A DNA stretch of 64,000 nt from Lachnospiraceae bacterium. Its GTDB lineage: Bacteria; Bacillota; Clostridia; Lachnospirales; Lachnospiraceae. Below are positions 9,115-17,225 of this stretch, piece by piece. The stretch's first letter is position 1. Each line of letters starts with the position of its first letter. A model generated the notes under the pieces. That model saw only the letters and a program-made list of their open reading frames with translations, did no database searches and had not been told where the DNA came from. The stretch is taken from contig JAAUZX010000024.1 in assembly GCA_014804365.1 (NCBI GenBank), positions 101,352-165,351 of the forward strand, given 5' to 3'. The position numbers and the translations under genes were made by a program.

Positions 9115-9236
9115 GGCGGCGGTGAAATGGGCGGCGACGAGTATTGGATGTCTGAACGGTAACGGTAAAAATGTCGTATAAGGATATACGGTAGACGGAA
9201 AATGTGGTAAGATGAAATGACAGGAGAGAGGATAGA

Positions 9237-9383
9237 TTGAAAAATCAGAGATTTTTCAATCGCAAATTTGTGCCGACGCTGTTAGCGTCTTGGCTTACAA
9301 ATTCGCAGGCTGTGAGAAAGGCATGGGTATTATGTGAAAAAATTTTTTCACACGCAAGTTTGTGCTTGTGCCCAAACTCGCAG
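9237..9383. repeat. Cluster of four palindromes, two repeat units
   Basis: A 293-base space without a gene. It holds a 10-bp stem with a 3-base loop (TTGAAAAATC/GATTTTTCAA, 9237-9259), a long imperfect hairpin (9261-9306, CGCAAATTTGTGC to ACAAATTCGC with an inner GACGCT/AGCGTC stem), a perfect 20-bp palindrome (9333-9352), and a shorter hairpin (9353-9383, CGCAAGTTTGTGC to CAAACTCGC). It reads as two copies of one unit: an A/T palindrome followed by a CGCAA(A/G)TTTGTGC hairpin ending in CGCAGG. It lies just before the epimerase-like gene. The role is unknown. Confidence 0.65.
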
Positions 9384-9407
9384 GTTGAGCAAGAATGGGG
9401 GATATCT

Positions 9408-10283
9408 ATGGCTTTATTTCAGATCAGTAATGACAGGATTACGATACAGGTTGACAGCATGGGAGCGGAACTTAAGTCGCTTAAGAAGATTGCGACGGGC
9501 ACAGAATATATGTGGAATGCGGATCCGCAGTATTGGAAGAGAACTTCGCCCGTGCTTTTCCCTTTAGTAGGAGGACTTCAGGATGGTGTTTACCGACAGG
9601 ACGGCAGGGAATATCCGATGGGACAGCATGGATTTGCCAGAGATATGGAGTTTAAGCTGAAGAGTCAGGCGGCCACGGAAGTATGGTTTACGCTGCAATC
9701 GGATGATGCCACATTGGCAAAATACCCATATCCTTTTATCTTGGAGCTGGGATATGAATTGGAGGATCAGACGGTAATCGTTAAGTGGCGGGTGAAGAAT
9801 CCGGCGAAAGAGCCCATGCACTTCTCCATCGGCGGACATCCGGCCTTTTTATGCCCTATTTTGGAAGGGACGAAGCAGACAGAGTACAGTCTTTTGTTTG
9901 ATGCGCAGGAGCAGGTGATTGCGTCCGGTTTGGATAACGGCCTGATTGGAGAGAAAAAGGCGGCTTATAAACTGAAAAACGGTATTCTGCCGATAACGGA
10001 GTACCTTTTTGACAATGACGCGCTGGTGATCGAGCATGATCAGGCTCACAGTGTAGCGTTAGTAAAACCGGACGGAAAGCCATACCTGACGGTGACCTTC
10101 GATGCGCCCCTGTTCGGGATCTGGTCACCGCCGAAGAAGAATGCCCCTTTTATCTGCATTGAGCCATGGTACGGCAGATGCGACAGAGCGGGTTTTGCGG
10201 GAGAGTGGAAAGACCGTGAATGGATGCAGGTTCTTAACGCGGAAGAGACTTTTGCGGCAGATTACAGAGTGATAATAGGATAA
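9408..10283 (+). CDS. Aldose 1-epimerase family protein (LacX-like)
   Basis: Galactose mutarotase-like protein of 291 aa, expected to bind or interconvert sugar anomers in the cytosol. Family features seen: GQHGFARD near residue 70, the second His in FSIGGHPAFLCP near 140, and a late acidic segment CIEPWYGRCD near 255. Its length and divergence place it with the LacX-like branch rather than GalM. The ATG at 9408 follows GGGGGATATCT; earlier in-frame starts would translate the palindrome cluster, which is unlikely. Substrate unknown. Confidence 0.82.
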   Translation: MALFQISNDRITIQVDSMGAELKSLKKIATGTEYMWNADPQYWKRTSPVLFPLVGGLQDGVYRQDGREYPMGQHGFARDMEFKLKSQAATEVWFTLQSDDATLAKYPYPFILELGYELEDQTVIVKWRVKNPAKEPMHFSIGGHPAFLCPILEGTKQTEYSLLFDAQEQVIASGLDNGLIGEKKAAYKLKNGILPITEYLFDNDALVIEHDQAHSVALVKPDGKPYLTVTFDAPLFGIWSPPKKNAPFICIEPWYGRCDRAGFAGEWKDREWMQVLNAEETFAADYRVIIG

Positions 10284-10365
10284 CAGGTGTAATGGAAGAA
10301 TTATACCGGGTGAAGTGAGAGGTTAATAGTCACGACAGACGGCAGGGAGAAAGGCAGGAGAAAAT

Positions 10366-11064
10366 ATGGCACCGATAGTACAGTGCGTGGGGCTGACGAA
10401 GACATATGGCGGCAAGATCGCGCTTAATCAGATTTATTTGAATCTGGAGCGGGGCAGGATCATCGGGCTTTTGGGGCCAAACGGAAGCGGTAAGACTACA
10501 CTGATTAAGATCATGAACGGGTTGTTACAGCCGACGGCGGGTGATATTTTGATCAACGGACAAAGACCGGGCGTGGAGACGAAATACAGGGTTTCCTATC
10601 TGCCGGAGCGTACCTATCTGCATCCGGGGATGAAGGTAATGGAGATGGTGCAGTATTTTCAGGATTTCTATCCGGATTTTCGGGTGGACAGGGCCTATGA
10701 TATGCTGGCACGTCTGCAGATCCAGCCTTATGAGCGGCTTAAGAATCTGTCTAAAGGAACGAAAGAAAAGGTACAGCTGATTCTGGTGATGAGCAGGGAT
10801 GCGGATCTGTATGTTCTGGATGAACCTATTGCCGGTGTGGACCCGGCTTCCAGAGATTATATTTTACATACGATTGTTCAAAATTATAACAGGAATGCAA
10901 CCATACTCCTGTCTACCCATTTGATCTCTGATGTGGAGAATATTTTGGATGAGGTAGTGTTTATACGATATGGCAGCATCATATTGCAGGCGGGCGCCGA
11001 ACAGATCAGGCGCAATGAGGGTAAGTCGGTAGACCGTTTCTTCCGGGAGGTGTTCGCATGTTAG
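10366..11064 (+). CDS. ABC transporter ATP-binding protein
   Basis: ATPase of 232 aa with Walker A GLLGPNGSGKTT near residue 36, a degenerate signature (NLSKGTKEKVQL near 126), Walker B LYVLDEPIAGVDP near 147 and the switch His in LLSTHL near 186. The slightly altered signature and short size are typical of the exporter-type ATPases that pair with one integral membrane protein. A ribosome site (GGCAGGAGA) precedes the ATG. Its 3' end overlaps the permease gene by seven bases, so the two form one complex. Substrate not predictable. Confidence 0.9.
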   Translation: MAPIVQCVGLTKTYGGKIALNQIYLNLERGRIIGLLGPNGSGKTTLIKIMNGLLQPTAGDILINGQRPGVETKYRVSYLPERTYLHPGMKVMEMVQYFQDFYPDFRVDRAYDMLARLQIQPYERLKNLSKGTKEKVQLILVMSRDADLYVLDEPIAGVDPASRDYILHTIVQNYNRNATILLSTHLISDVENILDEVVFIRYGSIILQAGAEQIRRNEGKSVDRFFREVFAC

Positions 11065-11840
11065 GAAAATTAATGAAATATGAGTGGCAGTCTACTTGGA
11101 AACTTTTGCTTCCTATGAATCTGCTGATTGTGGTAATGACAATATTTGCCTGCGTTACGGTGCGAATAGATATTTTTGAGACCGACAATGCAGGGGTTAT
11201 TTTCAGTGGGATCATGATTATTTTGACGTATATTGCCAGCATGTTCGTGGTGATGGTGGGAACGGCAATTTATCTGATCTACCGCTTCTACACGTCCACC
11301 TATGGGGATCAGGGATATCTGCTGCACACGCTTCCCGTGGACAAGCACCATATCATCATTGCTAAGGTCATTGTCAGTGCGGCATGGGTGTTGCTCAGCT
11401 CTTTTCTGATGTACACTTCGGTGGTGTTTCTGATTGCCAGTGAGGGAGATTTGTTTGATGGGTTTTTTAACGGCATCGAATTGATGATAGAGCAGGTGGG
11501 CAGCTCCAAGATCAGTTTTTTCACTGTAGTGATGACCTTAATTGCGTATACAGTAGGTGTGTTTGCGCGGGTTTTGAAAGTAACGGCGTGTATTTCGCTG
11601 GGACAGCTCTCCTCGAATCATAAGCTGCTGACGGCTTTTGCATTTTATATCGGGGTCTATTTCGCGCAGCAGATCGTGAACGCCTTCTATTATGCGTTTC
11701 TAGGCTATATTAACAAGAATCTCATGTCGGAATATTACGGCGGATCGTGGGAGTATACGCTGATTGTAGGGCTGATATGCAGCGTGATATTCTATCTGGC
11801 CACATGGCATATTATGGATAAAAAATTAAACTTGGATTAA
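11058..11840 (+). CDS. ABC transporter permease subunit
   Basis: Integral membrane protein of 260 aa with about six hydrophobic segments (near residues 16-36, 56-78, 105-130, 155-180, 190-215 and 230-250). The cytoplasmic loop YGDQGYLLHTLPVDKHHI fits the coupling region of ABC-2-type permeases. It overlaps the ATPase gene, with GGGAGG inside that gene as its ribosome site. No permease of this type is next to it, so it probably works as a homodimer with the ATPase. Confidence 0.82.
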   Translation: MLGKLMKYEWQSTWKLLLPMNLLIVVMTIFACVTVRIDIFETDNAGVIFSGIMIILTYIASMFVVMVGTAIYLIYRFYTSTYGDQGYLLHTLPVDKHHIIIAKVIVSAAWVLLSSFLMYTSVVFLIASEGDLFDGFFNGIELMIEQVGSSKISFFTVVMTLIAYTVGVFARVLKVTACISLGQLSSNHKLLTAFAFYIGVYFAQQIVNAFYYAFLGYINKNLMSEYYGGSWEYTLIVGLICSVIFYLATWHIMDKKLNLD

Positions 11841-11872
11841 ATTAAAATCCTATTAATTCTGTGGCGTGTTTC

Positions 11873-11901
11873 TTGACATATTCTTGAAAATGGAAGAGAA
11901 T
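11873..11901 (+). promoter_or_regulatory. Sigma-A type promoter upstream of the CobW pair
   Basis: TTGACA at 11873-11878, a 17-base spacer, then GAGAAT at 11896-11901. The -35 is a perfect match and the -10 matches four of six. Confidence 0.5.
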
Positions 11902-11922
11902 AATAAGGTCTAAAAGAAAAAA

Positions 11923-11938
11923 ATTCAGGTGCCTGAAT
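11923..11938. promoter_or_regulatory. Perfect inverted repeat, possible metal-responsive operator
   Basis: ATTCAGG and CCTGAAT are perfect inverted repeats around a 2-base centre. The site lies between the TTGACA promoter and the CobW gene and would cover the -35 region of a second possible promoter (extended -10 TGGTATATA at 11951-11959). Its position next to metallochaperone genes suggests a metal-sensing repressor site. The regulator is unknown. Confidence 0.45.
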
Positions 11939-11992
11939 GTAAAAAACGTATGGTATATATGATAGATTGACGGGAAAGGCTGGTGTGTTGTT

Positions 11993-13189
11993 GTGACGAA
12001 AATTGACATAGTGTCGGGATTTCTTGGCGCGGGTAAGACGACGCTGATTAAGAAACTGTTAAAAGAGGCTCTTGCAGATACGAAAGTTGTACTGATCGAG
12101 AATGAGTTTGGTGAGATCGGTATAGACGGCGGATTTCTGAAAGAGGCGGGGATTGAGATTAAGGAGATGAACTCCGGCTGTATCTGTTGTTCGCTTGTGG
12201 GTGACTTCGGCGCTTCGCTTCGGGAGGTGCTGGATACTTATACACCGGAGCGCGTATTGATCGAGCCTTCGGGTGTGGGCAAGCTGTCCGATGTGATGAA
12301 GGCAGTGCAGGAAGCAATGGCGGACAGAGACGTGGAGCTCAACAGTGCCGTTGCGGTTGTGGATGCCTGCAAATGCAAGATGTACATCAAGAATTTCGGC
12401 GAGTTCTTCATTAACCAGATTGAGCACGCCGGAACGATCATTCTCAGCCGGACGGATAAGCTGAGTGAAGAGAAGCTGAGTGCCTGCGTGGAGATGATTC
12501 GGGAGCATAATGCGAAAGCGACGATCATCACGACACCGTGGGATTCTCTGGAAGGTAAAGATATCCTGGAAACGATCGAGGGTGCGAAAGATCTCGAGGC
12601 GGAGCTTATGCAGGAAGTAATGGCACATCATGAGGAACACGACCACGGTCCGGACTGTACGTGCGGATGTCACGACCATGATCATGAGCATGAACACGAA
12701 CACGGCGAACATGACCATCATCATGATGAGCACGAGCATGAGCACCATCACGACCACGACCACGACGAACATGAGCACCATCACGACCACGACCACGACG
12801 AACATGAGCACCATCACGACCATGACGAGCATGAACATCATCACGGCCACGATGAGCACGAACACCACGAGCATCATCATGAGCACGGGCACGATTATCA
12901 TCACCATCATGCAGATGAAATATTTACAAGCTGGGGAATGGAGACACCTGCAGCTTATACGAAGACGGAGATAGAGCATATTTTGGCGGAATTGGATCAG
13001 GATGAGAAGTATGGCATTGTTTTGCGTGCAAAAGGGATGGTTCCTTCGACGGACGGCGGCTGGATTTATTTCGATTATGTGCCGGAAGAGAGTAATGTCA
13101 GGGACGGTAAGCCGGATGTGACAGGCAAATTCTGTGTGATCGGTTCTAAGCTGAAGGAAGATAAGCTGGCAGAGTTATTTAAAAAATAG
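11993..13189 (+). CDS. CobW/COG0523 family metallochaperone GTPase with His-rich linker
   Basis: GTPase of 398 aa in the family that hands metal ions, often zinc, to client proteins. Walker A GFLGAGKTTL is at residues 8-17, the metal-binding CXCC motif is in SGCICCSL near 62-69, and RTDK near 149 stands for the guanine-specificity motif. Residues about 213-306 are almost only His, Asp and Glu, a metal-storage linker; its DNA contains exact 33-bp tandem copies. A CobW C-terminal domain ends the protein. The start is a GTG. The next gene is a second CobW-like GTPase, and a palindrome sits upstream. Confidence 0.88.
   Translation: MTKIDIVSGFLGAGKTTLIKKLLKEALADTKVVLIENEFGEIGIDGGFLKEAGIEIKEMNSGCICCSLVGDFGASLREVLDTYTPERVLIEPSGVGKLSDVMKAVQEAMADRDVELNSAVAVVDACKCKMYIKNFGEFFINQIEHAGTIILSRTDKLSEEKLSACVEMIREHNAKATIITTPWDSLEGKDILETIEGAKDLEAELMQEVMAHHEEHDHGPDCTCGCHDHDHEHEHEHGEHDHHHDEHEHEHHHDHDHDEHEHHHDHDHDEHEHHHDHDEHEHHHGHDEHEHHEHHHEHGHDYHHHHADEIFTSWGMETPAAYTKTEIEHILAELDQDEKYGIVLRAKGMVPSTDGGWIYFDYVPEESNVRDGKPDVTGKFCVIGSKLKEDKLAELFKK
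12740..12805 (+). repeat. 33-bp tandem repeat in the His-rich linker
   Basis: Two exact adjacent copies of a 33-base unit (12740-12772 and 12773-12805), encoding a His/Asp/Glu run, with a third partial copy starting at 12806. The length is a multiple of three, so copy changes would keep the frame. Confidence 0.8.
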
Positions 13190-13214
13190 ATGTCGGGAAG
13201 GATGGGAGCATTTT

Positions 13215-14144
13215 ATGAAACCGGTCTATGTGATTAATGGTTTTCTGGAGAGCGGTAAAACAGAGTTTATCACCTATACATTGTCACAGCCTTATTTTCA
13301 GGTGCGTGGTAAGACACTGTTGATTCTGTGTGAAGAAGGCGAGAATGAGTATGATGAGAATCTGCTCAAGATGAGCCGGACGCAGTTGGAATTGATCGAA
13401 GAGGAAGAAGAGTTTAACACGACGCGATTGATCGAGCTGGAGAAAAAACATAAGCCGGAGCGCATTATCATCGAATATAACGGTATGTGGAACTATAAGG
13501 CGATGAAGCTGCCATGGCATTGGAAGATCGAGCAGCAGATCACAACCATCGATGCCTCTACGTTCCCGATGTATTTTACGAATATGAAGTCCCTGCTTGC
13601 AGAGCAGCTTCGCGCGTCAGAGCTGATTATTTTCAATCGTTGTGACGGCGTGGAGGATCTGGGCAGTTATAAGCGCAATGTCAAGGCAATCAACCCGAAG
13701 GCGGAGATTGTATTCGAGGATTCTAACGGAGAAATTAATGAAATCATGGAAGAGGACCTGCCGTATGATTTAAAAGCGCCTGTTATAGAATTAAACAATC
13801 AGGGATATGGAATCTGGTATCTGGATTCGCTTGATCACTTGGAACGCTATGAGGGTAAGACTGTTCAGTTCACTGCTATGGTACTGAAACCGAAGGATTT
13901 TCCTCCGGGATATTTCGTGCCGGGAAGAATGGCGATGACTTGCTGTGCGGAGGATATGGCGTTTCTCGGGTTTGCCTGTGAATACGATAAGACGAATACA
14001 CTGACCGACAAACAGTGGGTGAAGGTGACAGCCAGAGTTGAGAAAGAATATTTTGCGGATTATCAGGGAGAAGGACCGGTGCTTCATGCAATCAGCGTAG
14101 GGCAGACGAAAGCGCCGAAGGACGAGATCATCAGTTTTATGTAG
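13215..14144 (+). CDS. Second CobW-like GTPase, TIGR03943-type C-terminus
   Basis: Protein of 309 aa. The N-terminal half is a CobW-like P-loop domain with Walker A INGFLESGKTEF near residues 6-17 and NRCD near 137. The CXCC motif typical of the family is absent. The C-terminal part (MTCCAEDMAFLGFACEYD, then WVKVTARVE) resembles the TIGR03943/DUF1980-type domain often found near CobW proteins and membrane permeases. It starts 26 bases after the His-rich partner with GGAAGGATGGGAG upstream, so the two are one operon and probably share a metal-handling job. No permease partner is adjacent. Confidence 0.75.
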   Translation: MKPVYVINGFLESGKTEFITYTLSQPYFQVRGKTLLILCEEGENEYDENLLKMSRTQLELIEEEEEFNTTRLIELEKKHKPERIIIEYNGMWNYKAMKLPWHWKIEQQITTIDASTFPMYFTNMKSLLAEQLRASELIIFNRCDGVEDLGSYKRNVKAINPKAEIVFEDSNGEINEIMEEDLPYDLKAPVIELNNQGYGIWYLDSLDHLERYEGKTVQFTAMVLKPKDFPPGYFVPGRMAMTCCAEDMAFLGFACEYDKTNTLTDKQWVKVTARVEKEYFADYQGEGPVLHAISVGQTKAPKDEIISFM

Positions 14145-14180
14145 AGCATTTCTGCATAAGATCATAAATGGGATTCATAG

Positions 14181-14217
14181 GGCGCATAAGCTATGAGAGT
14201 ATTATGCGCCTTCCTTT
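14181..14217 (+). terminator. Probable terminator after the CobW pair
   Basis: A nine-base-pair stem GGCGCATAA/TTATGCGCC with a 12-base loop (14181-14210), followed by TTCCTTTGTG. The T tract is broken, so strength is uncertain. Confidence 0.6.
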
Positions 14218-14283
14218 GTGTCAGAAGATTCAGGTGAAATATCCAGTCAATAGATACCGGCAACAGGAGCATAATAAGATACC

Positions 14284-15048
14284 ATGGCGGATGATAAAGA
14301 ATTGCAACAATTGAAGAAAAGACTGCTGGAGCTGGCGGAACGTTCCTATAACAGCGGAATCTATACATTCACCCCTTTTCTCGGATTGTCGGAACAGCAG
14401 GCGTTCTATGAGATACAGCGTGAAGTGGCATATGCGGGCACCGATATGGAGGGAGGATGTCCGTTGTGTGAGCGGAAGATGATACGTTTCGGTTCACCGG
14501 AGTCTATGGGATATGAGGTGCAGTACCCTATCATCTGCCTGCGGATTAAGCCGCTGCAGTCTAAGTTTGCGGAGCAGCTGACCCATCGGGATTTTCTGGG
14601 AGCCATCATGAATCTTGGGATAGAACGTTGCACCGTGGGAGATATATTTGTGCAGGATAAAGAGGCCGTGGTGTTTTGTCAGGAGGGCATTGCCGACTAT
14701 CTGATCGGGAATCTGGAGCAGGTGAAGCATACCCATGTGCGCTGTGAGATGACTGAGGTTACCAAACAGATGGCATCGCCTGTCAGAGAGCCGGTATCGC
14801 TGACTGTTTCTTCACCGAGAATTGACACGGTCATATCTAAATTGTACAATATTGCGAGAAGCCGCAGTCTGGAGCTGTTTCGGTCCGGACGCGTCTATGT
14901 AAACGGCAGGCTGACAGAGAATAACAGTTACGCGCTTAAGAGAGAAGATTCGGTGACCGTAAGAGGATTCGGCAGGTTTGTCTATACGGAGAAACAGGGA
15001 GAAACCAGAAAAGGTAAAGTGCGTATCAGCTTGGAAGTTTACCGTTAG
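14284..15048 (+). CDS. ylmH: YlmH-like S4 RNA-binding protein
   Basis: Protein of 254 aa. The N-terminal two thirds match the YlmH-type region (FTPFLGLSEQQAFYEIQRE; GIERCTVGDIFVQD), and an S4 domain follows at about residues 180-240 (RIDTVISKLYNIARSRSLELFRSGRVYVNGR). In Bacillus, YlmH is linked to ribosome quality control and is encoded near division genes. Here it stands alone without the sepF-divIVA neighbours. The ATG follows AGGAGCATAATAAGATACC, a distant site. Family assignment is good; the role is by homology. Confidence 0.83.
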   Translation: MADDKELQQLKKRLLELAERSYNSGIYTFTPFLGLSEQQAFYEIQREVAYAGTDMEGGCPLCERKMIRFGSPESMGYEVQYPIICLRIKPLQSKFAEQLTHRDFLGAIMNLGIERCTVGDIFVQDKEAVVFCQEGIADYLIGNLEQVKHTHVRCEMTEVTKQMASPVREPVSLTVSSPRIDTVISKLYNIARSRSLELFRSGRVYVNGRLTENNSYALKREDSVTVRGFGRFVYTEKQGETRKGKVRISLEVYR

Positions 15049-15053
15049 AATAC

Positions 15054-15065
15054 AAGTTTACATAA
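15054..15065 (-). repeat. dif-arm-like motif, copy 1 of the intergenic pair
   Basis: AAGTTTACATAA on the + strand, six bases after the ylmH stop. On the - strand it reads TTATGTAAACTT. A degenerate third copy (AAGTTTATATG) lies near 15089. Confidence 0.6.
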
Positions 15066-15129
15066 CTAACAATATTGAAATACATAATAAGTTTATATGT
15101 GCATATAATGGGATTATGCAAATGAGTAA

Positions 15130-15142
15130 TAAGTTTACATAA
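15130..15142 (-). repeat. dif-arm-like motif, copy 2 of the intergenic pair
   Basis: TAAGTTTACATAA, 76 bases from the previous copy in the same orientation. On the - strand the six bases before the arm are TATACA, close to the dif centre as remembered, but no XerC arm is convincing. Confidence 0.6.
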
Positions 15143-15197
15143 TGTATAGCACTTATATAGCGTGCGGTTAACATAACATAAGAGGAGAGCAAGATCG

Positions 15198-16109
15198 ATG
15201 ATTCACTATAAGATTTTTCAATGGCTATTTTTCTTTTATATGTACTGCTTCCTTGGATGGTGCTTTGAGTCCGCATGGGTTTCCTTTAAATCAAAGAAGC
15301 TGGTTAACAGAGGATTTATGCGGGGACCGTTCCTGCCGCTGTACGGGAGTGGTGCGATCATGATGTTAGTGGTATCCATGCCTTTTCGTGATAATGTGGT
15401 GCTTACTTATTTTGCAGGAGTGATCGGCGCCACGGCGCTGGAATATATAACAGGTGTTACGATGGAAGCGCTGTTTAAGGTCAGATATTGGGATTATTCC
15501 AACCAGCCATTCAATTTTCAGGGACATATTTGCCTGACATCTTCGATTGCATGGGGATTTCTGACGATCTTGATGACCAGAGTGATTCATCGACCTATTG
15601 AGCAGTTCGTGCTGACGATACCGACCAAAGGGCTCGCATACGCGACAGAGCTGCTCACCATATATATTGTGATCGATTTTACGTTATCCTTTAAGGCAGC
15701 GCTGGATTTGCGGGATATTCTGGTCAGAATGCAGAAGCTGAAAGAGGAAATGGAACGCATGCAGCGGCGGCTCGATGTGATCATTGCCTTCAACAATGAG
15801 GAGAAAGAACAGAAAAGGCAGGAGAGAGAACTCAGTCTGTCAGAACTCAGCTTAGGGTTGAAACAGCGATTTGCCAGTTTGAAAGAAAGTATACAGTTAA
15901 GACCGACGGCATATGAAGAAAAAGTTAAGGAAGAAGTCGCGGAGCTTCGCGGTAAATTCAGCTATTATCCCGATCCGCAGGAGAATTATAACCAGATGTT
16001 GGATTTCTATAAACGCGATATGATTCGTAACAATCCGACGATGGTTTCCAGAAAATTCAAGAATGCACTGGATGAGTTAAAGAGTATCGCGGCCGGCAGG
16101 AGAGGGTAA
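15198..16109 (+). CDS. CmpB-type membrane protein (ABC-transporter type IV family)
   Basis: Protein of 303 aa. The first 160 residues carry about five membrane segments and match the PF06541-type pattern (FYMYCFLGWCFESAW, NRGFMRGPFLPLYGSGA, YWDYSNQPFNFQGHICL). The rest is a long charged coiled coil (about 170-235) and a basic C-terminal tail. Despite the family name, ABC transport is not established. GAGGAGAGC precedes the ATG by seven bases. It stands alone between the YlmH-like gene and the convergent PHP gene. Function unknown. Confidence 0.75.
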   Translation: MIHYKIFQWLFFFYMYCFLGWCFESAWVSFKSKKLVNRGFMRGPFLPLYGSGAIMMLVVSMPFRDNVVLTYFAGVIGATALEYITGVTMEALFKVRYWDYSNQPFNFQGHICLTSSIAWGFLTILMTRVIHRPIEQFVLTIPTKGLAYATELLTIYIVIDFTLSFKAALDLRDILVRMQKLKEEMERMQRRLDVIIAFNNEEKEQKRQERELSLSELSLGLKQRFASLKESIQLRPTAYEEKVKEEVAELRGKFSYYPDPQENYNQMLDFYKRDMIRNNPTMVSRKFKNALDELKSIAAGRRG

Positions 16110-16133
16110 CTGGGTGTTTACACAGAAAACCAC

Positions 16134-16163
16134 GGCAGAGCATGTGGATCAGTTGTCTCTGCC
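16134..16163 (-). terminator. Possible - strand terminator of the PHP gene
   Basis: GGCAGAG (16134-16140) and CTCTGCC (16157-16163) form a stem across the 3' end of the - strand gene. Read on the - strand it is followed by GTGGTTTTC, so it could end that transcript. Confidence 0.4.
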
Positions 16164-16982
16164 GATGGAGATGTATTTTGTTCTAGAACGACGGTTTGCG
16201 CGTAGGGACTCGATGATATGGCTTTCCACCAATTCCAGATTTCTTGCTTTACGCCGAACGAGTGCGCATATTCTGTTGTATGGCCAGAAAGAGTATACGA
16301 GCAGCTTGTTGGCTATACCCAGCTTTGCCTTGGTCGTATGTTCATAGTGAACGCCGCCTACCCTCGTTGATTTGCCGGATCGAATGTAATTGATCAGCTC
16401 CGTCTCTGTGGTGATATTGTCCAGCAGGATCGTATATCCGAATCCGACGCTGTCTGCCTTATGGGAGTCGCTGCCGCCTAAGCAGGGCAGACCATGCTCC
16501 TTGGCAAGTCTCATGGCGCGCATGTTGGAATCGGCATCCTCACAGGCATTATAACCTTCCACAAAGTCAAATTTTCGATAAATATTTCCCGCAAGCTTGC
16601 CGCGCAGTGTGTTGGTTATGCTTAAAAATTTTTCACCGCAAGGATGTGCGGGTCCGATAATACCGCCATAGTGGTGTACGATTTCGATCAGCAGCATGAC
16701 AGGCAGACCGCGCAGCTCCAGAATAGGCAGCTTAACACCGGTAGGCATGACGATCAGCATATGTCCCGCGTCGATCGTGTCATATTCTATTCCTTTTAAT
16801 ACGACAAAGTCCTTGGGTTTATGAGGAAGTTTTTTATAATAACGGTACGCTTTGTAGGAATCATGATCGGTGATGAGCATACCTTGGAATCCCTTTTGTT
16901 TCAGGATCTTTATGTTTTCCAGCAATTCCAGTTTACAGTCCGGAGAGCCTTCTTTGGTGTGGCAATGCATGTCCAGTTTCAT
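16149..16982 (-). CDS. PHP-domain metal-dependent phosphoesterase
   Basis: Protein of 277 aa and the only - strand gene. PHP metal ligands are visible: MHCH near residues 5-8, ITDHDS near 37-42, the Glu in LKGIEYD near 66, GPAHPCGE near 120 and GGSDSHKA near 174. PHP enzymes hydrolyse phosphoesters, for example nucleotides or oligonucleotides; the substrate here is unknown. The basic C-terminal 60 residues extend past the core. On the - strand AAGGAG lies before the ATG. It converges with the CmpB-type gene. Confidence 0.85.
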   Translation of the reverse strand: MKLDMHCHTKEGSPDCKLELLENIKILKQKGFQGMLITDHDSYKAYRYYKKLPHKPKDFVVLKGIEYDTIDAGHMLIVMPTGVKLPILELRGLPVMLLIEIVHHYGGIIGPAHPCGEKFLSITNTLRGKLAGNIYRKFDFVEGYNACEDADSNMRAMRLAKEHGLPCLGGSDSHKADSVGFGYTILLDNITTETELINYIRSGKSTRVGGVHYEHTTKAKLGIANKLLVYSFWPYNRICALVRRKARNLELVESHIIESLRANRRSRTKYISIGRDN

Positions 16983-17134
16983 GTGATAAAGCTCCTTTCC
17001 AATGTGTATTCTACCCTTTTTGCAGAGAAAATGCTATAGATTTATGTGATTTTATATAGAATAAAATCAGGAATGTTGTGGAATCTTTACATATTTTTGC
17101 ATAATTTAAAGAATAGGTAAGAAAAAATTTTAGG

Positions 17135-17163
17135 TTGACAATTTATATAAAAAGGATTATTGT
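17135..17163 (+). promoter_or_regulatory. Promoter of the T-box leader
   Basis: TTGACA at 17135-17140, a 17-base spacer, and TATTGT at 17158-17163. This places the transcript start just before the leader hairpin and T-box. Confidence 0.7.
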
Positions 17164-17169
17164 TAAGAA

Positions 17170-17188
17170 AATCGAGCGGTGCTCGATT
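17170..17188 (+). repeat. Perfect hairpin at the start of the T-box transcript
   Basis: AATCGAGC and GCTCGATT pair around GGT. A similar AATCGAG/CTCGATT hairpin is found at 29433-29450 after prfC. Confidence 0.5.
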
Positions 17189-17225
17189 GCAGATACACTG
17201 ATATTGATTCATAACAACACATATA

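Noticed and set aside
12740-12860. Repeated units that could suggest a CRISPR array
   Set aside because: They are adjacent coding repeats without spacers, in frame with the CobW protein, and no cas gene is near.
12059-12979. Long - strand open frame of 306 codons, Val/Met-rich, opposite the CobW gene
   Set aside because: It is the reverse of the His-rich repeat; the hydrophobic look comes from reverse-complemented His and Asp codons.
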